This document shows, piece after piece, positions 20,228 through 24,953 of a stretch of DNA of 24,953 nt. Both the position numbers and the translations under genes were made by a program. The notes under the pieces were generated by a model, which was given only the letters and a program-made list of their open reading frames with translations, was not told the origin of the DNA and ran no database searches. Numbering within the stretch: position 1 is the first letter of the stretch; every line of letters starts with the position of its first letter. Source of the stretch: Echinostoma caproni (taxonomy: Eukaryota; Platyhelminthes; Trematoda; Plagiorchiida; Echinostomatidae); contig UZAN01044610.1 of assembly GCA_900618425.1 (NCBI GenBank), positions 8,142 to 33,094 of the forward strand, in the 5' to 3' direction.

Positions 20228-20494
20228 CGCTGTTAGGTCTACTAGTGCAATAAATCCATAAATCAACAGCGGTATACGCACAACAAAATGTCTCATTTGC
20301 AGCAAGTTTTCAGAATTCCCACAAGCACACAGGATAAGTAGCGGAGGATGGATGCGCATTTCCCGTAGATAGCATTTTCGACACACTAATTTGCTCAAAG
20401 GGGCCATGTTCATTTTTGACCGTTGAGAGAAACAGCCAATCACGTTCTTCTGCATCATCCAAACATACAACGCAGAGGATTGGGATGTTATCAT
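20228..20494 (-). CDS. Exon-like duplicated module, copy B (open, ends at a splice-donor-like site)
   Basis: An ATG-initiated minus-strand frame (MITSQSSALYVWMMQKNVIG at its start) runs through QRSKMNMAPLSK, MRIHPPLLIL, CACGNSENLLQMRHFVV and a hydrophobic segment RIPLLIYGFIALVDLTA (about residues 72-88). That segment could span a membrane. At 20228/20227 the minus strand reads GCG|GTAAGT, a near-consensus 5' splice site, so an exon could end after ...LVDLTA. Unspliced, the frame ends at 20201. Copy A at 15690-15865 shares the QRxKMN...MRI...ACGNS...QMRxFVV pattern. The product family is unknown to me. It could be a first exon of a small membrane protein, a retro-copy, or part of an unclassified element. 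Confidence 0.35.
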
Positions 20495-21120
20495 TACTAA
20501 TTACCAAAAAGGTGTCTTCCATCCCCACCAACATTGGGGATTGTTCTGCGGGAACAAGTACAACTTTGCCGCTTCTCCGTTTGCTGTTGTTCTACATCCA
20601 AAATTTTCCTCCTATTATTGGTTCTATTGATAATTATCTATGTCCTACTTCGCTTTATGCACGACGATTCCTACTCCTTGATATTCATTGACACACGTTG
20701 CTCGTCAACCTTGATTTTTTTAAATTTTACATCGAAATTCAGCTTATAGAGATGGTCCATTCGTGCAAAAAGTACAAGCTCTTCATTGATCTATCGTCTT
20801 GATCGGAACAAATTTCTTTAATCGGTACTCCGTTTTGGCACTACCGTATTCCTCATAGTTCAAAATTTGTTTCATCACATACTCTTCGTATGTGACTCAT
20901 TCAAAATGAGGTGGTTTGATCGTTAGACTTCGTGAAATTTATTATTCACTGCTGCTGAAATGACCGATCACCAGTTATAGACAGTTACCTTCGTCCAGAC
21001 AACAAAAGTATGATGAAACCTGCCTGTCATATATCAAATTTCTGCCCTTATTTTATTGCAATGAAATGAATTTTCAAACACAAATTCCCTCTTGGTATAT
21101 GCCTTAGCACCACACTTTAC

Positions 21121-21180
21121 CTTTTTTATTCTATTTATTATATAATATTATATAAAGTATGATATTATCATATATTCTCA
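21121..21180. repeat. AT-rich stretch with TATAATATTATA-type palindromes
   Basis: The sequence around 21137-21176 consists almost only of A and T and includes the palindromic TATAATATTATA and GATATTATCATATA. It would be easily melted; no function can be assigned. Confidence 0.6.
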
Positions 21181-21342
21181 TCCAAATGAAATTTATTTCA
21201 AACACCGGTTCAAAGTTCCCGTTTGTCCCCTTAACGGCAATCAAAACATTGTCTGTCTACCTACCCTACCGCTCCCGCTGTGTGGGTGACAGTTTGTTTC
21301 ACGTGACCAGTCTATTCGGGGACAGTGTGGGCACGCCCATTC

Positions 21343-21368
21343 ATCCATCGGTCATCTGACCGTTGGAT
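21343..21368. repeat. Long hairpin ATCCATCGGTCA / TGACCGTTGGAT
   Basis: Two 12-base arms pair at 11 of 12 positions around a 2-base centre (TC). No poly-T run follows and no gene end is recognised nearby. Confidence 0.75.
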
Positions 21369-22337
21369 CAACAGAGCGCACGCGCGCACGTTGGTCTGGT
21401 CACCAACATCCAATCAGATTTGAATTGAATGGCTAAGTTTGTTCATTCTACCAGGTTTCCTTATTAGGTATTACTAATTTTTGGGCAGTCCGATTCTAAT
21501 CAACTGCGTAAGCATGAACGTGTTATGCACTGTATTCCTTCAAAATTAAACCTGAAACCGTTCTCGTCACAGCGAACTTTTGCACCACTTAATTCTACAA
21601 AATGTTTAAACGGGCAAGCATTATCCCATTCCGTTGGGTGTGGTAAACCAGGTAATTGAAGGTATCCCATTCTCCCTTTATGACCGTGTTATGGCCAACA
21701 AATAGGCCCAATCATTAACGATCATAAATTTTTCATCACCGTTAATCGGGTTATTGCGTTGGGAACAGCTAATTGCACACCACCCCCCACCGGAACTAGG
21801 GATCGCATAGGCCTTGGAAATCCCTGCGTCCCCATTTTGTCGACCCATTTAAAAGCCTAACAGATTGTGACAGAAAACATTCATCAAGTGAAACTCTTCC
21901 GAAAACCACATCAAATGACTCGCCCCGCGATTGCGTTATCCACTTCTGTTTGGACAGTTAATGCGAAAGGTATCCGCATGAAATTCTGCATAAAAATATG
22001 CACAGTTCAAATGATTTTGCGTTCCTAAATCGATGTAAACCGTCAACGCTCATATTTGGATTATGAATGTCATTCGTTGCAGGCACTCAGAGAGTAATCT
22101 GAAACAAAAATTTCATTGTCCCGAATATTTATCTTATGCAACCAAAGCAGTTAACCTATATATCCCGTAGCATATTTCACACGCTTCTGAGTATAAATTG
22201 TGTGTCAAAATAACTCAAGGTAAAACAATGTTTATAAAAAAAAGGACCATGAATTGCTAGCTGGCGGAATAGTGTTCAACCAAAGCAGGTGAATTTTCAT
22301 GTGAGATTCAAAACCAAAGCCCGCGGATAGCCAAAGT

Positions 22338-22589
22338 TTGATCTGTAGTGCAGTGGGGCGGAATTTGAAAACGGTAATCCTTTGGTTCATCGGATCATAC
22401 GCTCTTTGGATGGGGGGTCAAACGTCTCGGATACCCAATCCACCTCGATGTTCAATCAAGCTGGTAACCCCTGCCAAAAATAGAAAGGTTTGGCTGTGGT
22501 TCGTAGGCGTCTTCTTGTTTGGCTTGCAGTCTGGAGGTTTAGCTAACTCTCTTGGAGAATTTGTTGGTTGTTCAACGACTGAGTTTTAG
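22338..22589 (+). CDS. Doubtful 83-codon hydrophobic open frame
   Basis: The frame begins at TTG and its first ATG is about 25 codons in (MGGQTSRIPNPP). It includes two hydrophobic stretches, TVILWFIGSYALWM and VWLWFVGVFLFGLQSGG, rich in Trp and Gly, before ending ...VGCSTTEF. I recognise no family. A further plus-strand segment at about 22700-22784 (KLKVSTRDHIEAF) also reads somewhat protein-like, with a stop after it. The local base composition is G/T-rich, which alone can yield Trp, Val, Gly and Phe codons. More likely a chance frame or an unclassified repeat than a gene. Confidence 0.12.
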   Translation: MICSAVGRNLKTVILWFIGSYALWMGGQTSRIPNPPRCSIKLVTPAKNRKVWLWFVGVFLFGLQSGGLANSLGEFVGCSTTEF

Positions 22590-22799
22590 CCCCGGATTTT
22601 GGTTTCTTTTTCTCCTCTTACTTCGGTGGGAAACTACGTGAGTCAAATGATGACAATGACTACGGCTTCTCCATCAAAGTTTGATTGAGGCTCTTCGTTG
22701 TATGGCAGCACTTCGAGGGGTGCAAGGGAGGGATGACCAGTTAAAACTCAAGGTATCCACTCGTGACCATATCGAGGCTTTCTGAGATCTAATTAGTCA

Positions 22800-24100
22800 A
22801 GAGAAATTAGGCTGTCTTTAAGATTATAAATAGATATAAATATTACTGGAGCAGGGTAAAGGTGAGCTATTTTCACTATAGTTGATTGATCAATTACTCG
22901 TTATATTTGGCTGTGGCTGGACACCCGAGTTTCGATGCATTTCTGGTGCTGACAATTACTCACGAGTAAGCCACTCCTAGAGGTTTCACGTCCGCTTGTT
23001 TTATTTAAATTATACGCCATTGAGCACATACTACTGAATAACCGGCCAACACTCCACTCTCTACCTCGAACAATCGATGCACCATCCCCGTTAATGTGTG
23101 AAACTTACAATTCGAGTAGGACTCACATAGATCAAGTTTCGTTCAACCCTCGGCCTTATTCGAGGTTTTCAGTTGGCAGTTTAGATCTACGTATTTCTCA
23201 AATACTTTAACGCAAAAGCCAGTGCCCAGTTAACTGACAGATGATGTGAACGTGTTCGCATGCATCAAGATAAATCGAACCGCATTCCTGTTACCGATAG
23301 CTAGTTATTTTCAATTCTCTTTCAAAAATTCTGTGTGTTTTGTTTTTGTTTCACAGCTGGAATATGTTTGGAACAGTTGTCTCCATGACTCAATATTTTG
23401 GATGGACTGACATTCGTCACAGACGAGAATAAAAAAGCACTGTGTAGTTTGACGATTCTGTCAGGCGTGTGTATGTTTGTGTGTGCATATGCGTGCGCGT
23501 CTTTCGCATGAGTTACTGCTTTCGCGCGCGCGCTTTCTGTCTCTCACGGTCTTTGCACACCAGTTTTGATCGACTAGAAGTGAGCCACATCTGTCTCTCT
23601 AGGACCGGAAGTGAACCAAACGTGAAGTCACCAATGTTTGTCACCGGAAGCCATTTGGATTCCGAGATTTAGAGGTGAAGAAAACAGGAAACCGGCAAGA
23701 TGAATTCACACTTCCCCTTATCTTTTGTTTGCTTTCTTCTCAATCGCAGCGCAGACCGTCCTACCACACTTCTGAGAAAAACAAACCTCCATTCTATGCT
23801 CCCCGAATGGTCTGTCTACACGGAACTCGAATGTTATGTTGAACCCTGACTTATCGAACGTAGCGGCAGCTAATCATGTCCTTTGCCTGGACCGAGCACA
23901 GTTTGCACAAGCCCCCCTCCTGCCATGCTGCTCCGATTGCTGATTGGTGATAATTCGCTCGCACCGTTGATGTCATCAATGGTTGGGATGATTTAAATTC
24001 TTCCAATTTGTCATGGTACTGGACGCCATTGTTGCCACGTCAGTTTGACCTTAGTGCTTGTAGTGTCACACCCTTGTCGAAGCTAAGCCATATTATTCCG
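22800..24100. other. No recognisable gene
   Basis: Only the alternating purine-pyrimidine tract (23464-23535) stands out. A 67-codon plus frame (23469-23672) is a translation of that tract and its flank, with no recognised domain. Confidence 0.45.
23464..23535. repeat. TG/CG alternating purine-pyrimidine tract
   Basis: Imperfect TG repeats followed by GCGTGCGCG and then TTCGCGCGCGCGC make a long stretch with Z-DNA potential, ending in a pyrimidine run (CTTTCTGTCTCTC). Confidence 0.65.
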
Positions 24101-24126
24101 GCACTTGAGTAGGCTCATTATTTCAG

Positions 24127-24293
24127 AAGTCCATCATTATACTACCCAAGATACCGTCCAATTGGAAACAGGATACCTGGAATTGGAGCAAAAAAGTGCA
24201 GAACTCGTAACGCGGGCATTTCATATCACGTCTTCGGTTAGGCGCATAAGCACAGCAACAGAGACAAGTGAAAAAGGAGAAAAACAAAATTGA
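24127..24293 (+). CDS. Candidate 3'-terminal exon of an unknown gene
   Basis: An acceptor-like CTCATTATTTCAG ends at 24126. The frame that follows is polar and non-repetitive, reading VHHYTTQDTVQLETGYLEL, then EQKSAELVTRAFHITSSVRR, and ends ISTATETSEKGEKQN with a TGA at 24291-24293. A canonical AATAAA poly-A signal lies at 24305-24310, only about 12 bases after the stop. Composition (Glu, Thr, Lys, Ser) is more like a real coding tail than most frames here. No family is recognised and no upstream exon was identified. A minus-strand frame (24123-24488) is open over the same region, so chance cannot be excluded. The AATAAA is also close to the stop, giving an unusually short 3' UTR. Confidence 0.25.
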
Positions 24294-24310
24294 AACCACA
24301 CATGAATAAA

Positions 24311-24953
24311 CATCAGATTTGGATTTCGGTGTTGCAGACACTGCCAAGTGTGTGATATTCATATATCTTGTATGAGTCAACGCAATTAAAACATTCGGAA
24401 TTAATGTACCCCGCGACGAAATTATTGTAACTCTGCACTCTCCTCCACTAGATTTTTGGATGATCTTATCTCCCACCTGCACGATCATTATCGTTTTCGA
24501 GAATCTGCACCTTTTCCCATCAAGCTTCAGTCAAGTCCACAATCCTTCAGCCTTGACCTATATTTGCTTAGTCAAAACCGGCAATAATTTAGCCACGAGC
24601 ATTAGTCCTTCAGACTCGACGCACAAACTTCATTCATACCGCTCTAGGCGAGTCAGATCAAAAGGTATCGGAATATTATGAGGTCAACAAATGTTGAGCC
24701 ACTTTGTATTCTACAAATATTGATACTGCAAAGCGTGGTTAAGCAATGAGAAGGTGTGGCGATCGCATGCTGCAGTATATGTTGATTGAAGAGAGCCTTT
24801 AAACGATGTGCCCGTACTGTGAAGACCTTTGACACAGTTTCAGCGTTTCCGTGTAGCATGCGTTATTCTTATGCGTAAAAATCTCAGAGATAACACAACC
24901 GGTATTGTATTCAGCGTTCGCAAGCCATGACATGAATCTAAATGTGAGACGAT
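24311..24953. other. No recognisable gene
   Basis: Short frames on both strands (24460-24681 plus, 24653-24859 minus) carry no known motif. Confidence 0.45.

Larger units (their letters stand above)
20700..22330. other. AT-rich, no recognisable gene
   Basis: Contains an AT-rich palindrome-like stretch (21121-21180) and a hairpin (21343-21368), listed separately. Frames such as 21159-21359 have no recognisable motif. Confidence 0.45.

Noticed and set aside
1..24953. CRISPR array, prokaryotic operon, rRNA or plasmid-type features
   Set aside because: No regularly spaced direct repeats, no dense same-strand coding and no rRNA-like sequence were seen. The window has the character of animal repeat-rich DNA.

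Overview
The window looks like non-coding or intronic DNA from a repeat-rich metazoan genome, most probably a flatworm and plausibly a digenean trematode. It is moderately AT-rich and has no compact, operon-like gene layout. Long open frames are absent except where they derive from mobile elements. It carries microsatellites, homopolymer runs with single N bases, and decayed LINE retrotransposons whose reverse transcriptases resemble the CR1/Jockey-type families common in trematodes. The taxonomic call is an inference from element style; no host gene is recognised with confidence.

Layout. 1-4470: mostly featureless, with simple repeats, a three-copy 21-bp tandem repeat (1039-1101) and a G homopolymer. 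4471-6760 (+): a long, decayed APE-type LINE. Endonuclease, linker and reverse transcriptase motifs can be followed in the correct order across three frames, broken by stops and frameshifts. 6760-11420: mostly unexplained, with a strong G-quadruplex motif on the minus strand (8551-8587) and two adjacent ATG-initiated minus-strand open frames (9689-10223) of unknown meaning. 11425-12030: two divergently oriented copies of a short SINE-like repeat with the same internal spacing. 14160-15090 (-): the 3' part of a second LINE reverse transcriptase. 15690-15865 and 20228-20494 (-): two diverged copies of an exon-like module; the second is open and ends at a consensus-like splice donor. 17765-17958: a probable third copy of the SINE-like repeat ending near a (CT)n tract. 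18.2-20 kb and 24.1-24.3 kb: weak candidate exons with reasonable splice acceptors. 20.7-24.1 kb: essentially unexplained sequence with a hairpin, an AT-rich palindromic stretch and an alternating purine-pyrimidine tract.

No set of genes here works together as a pathway, and I found no convincing new biological system. The most informative signals are the almost complete LINE relic hidden under stop codons, the inverted SINE-like pair, and the duplicated minus-strand module whose only internal length difference is a multiple of three.
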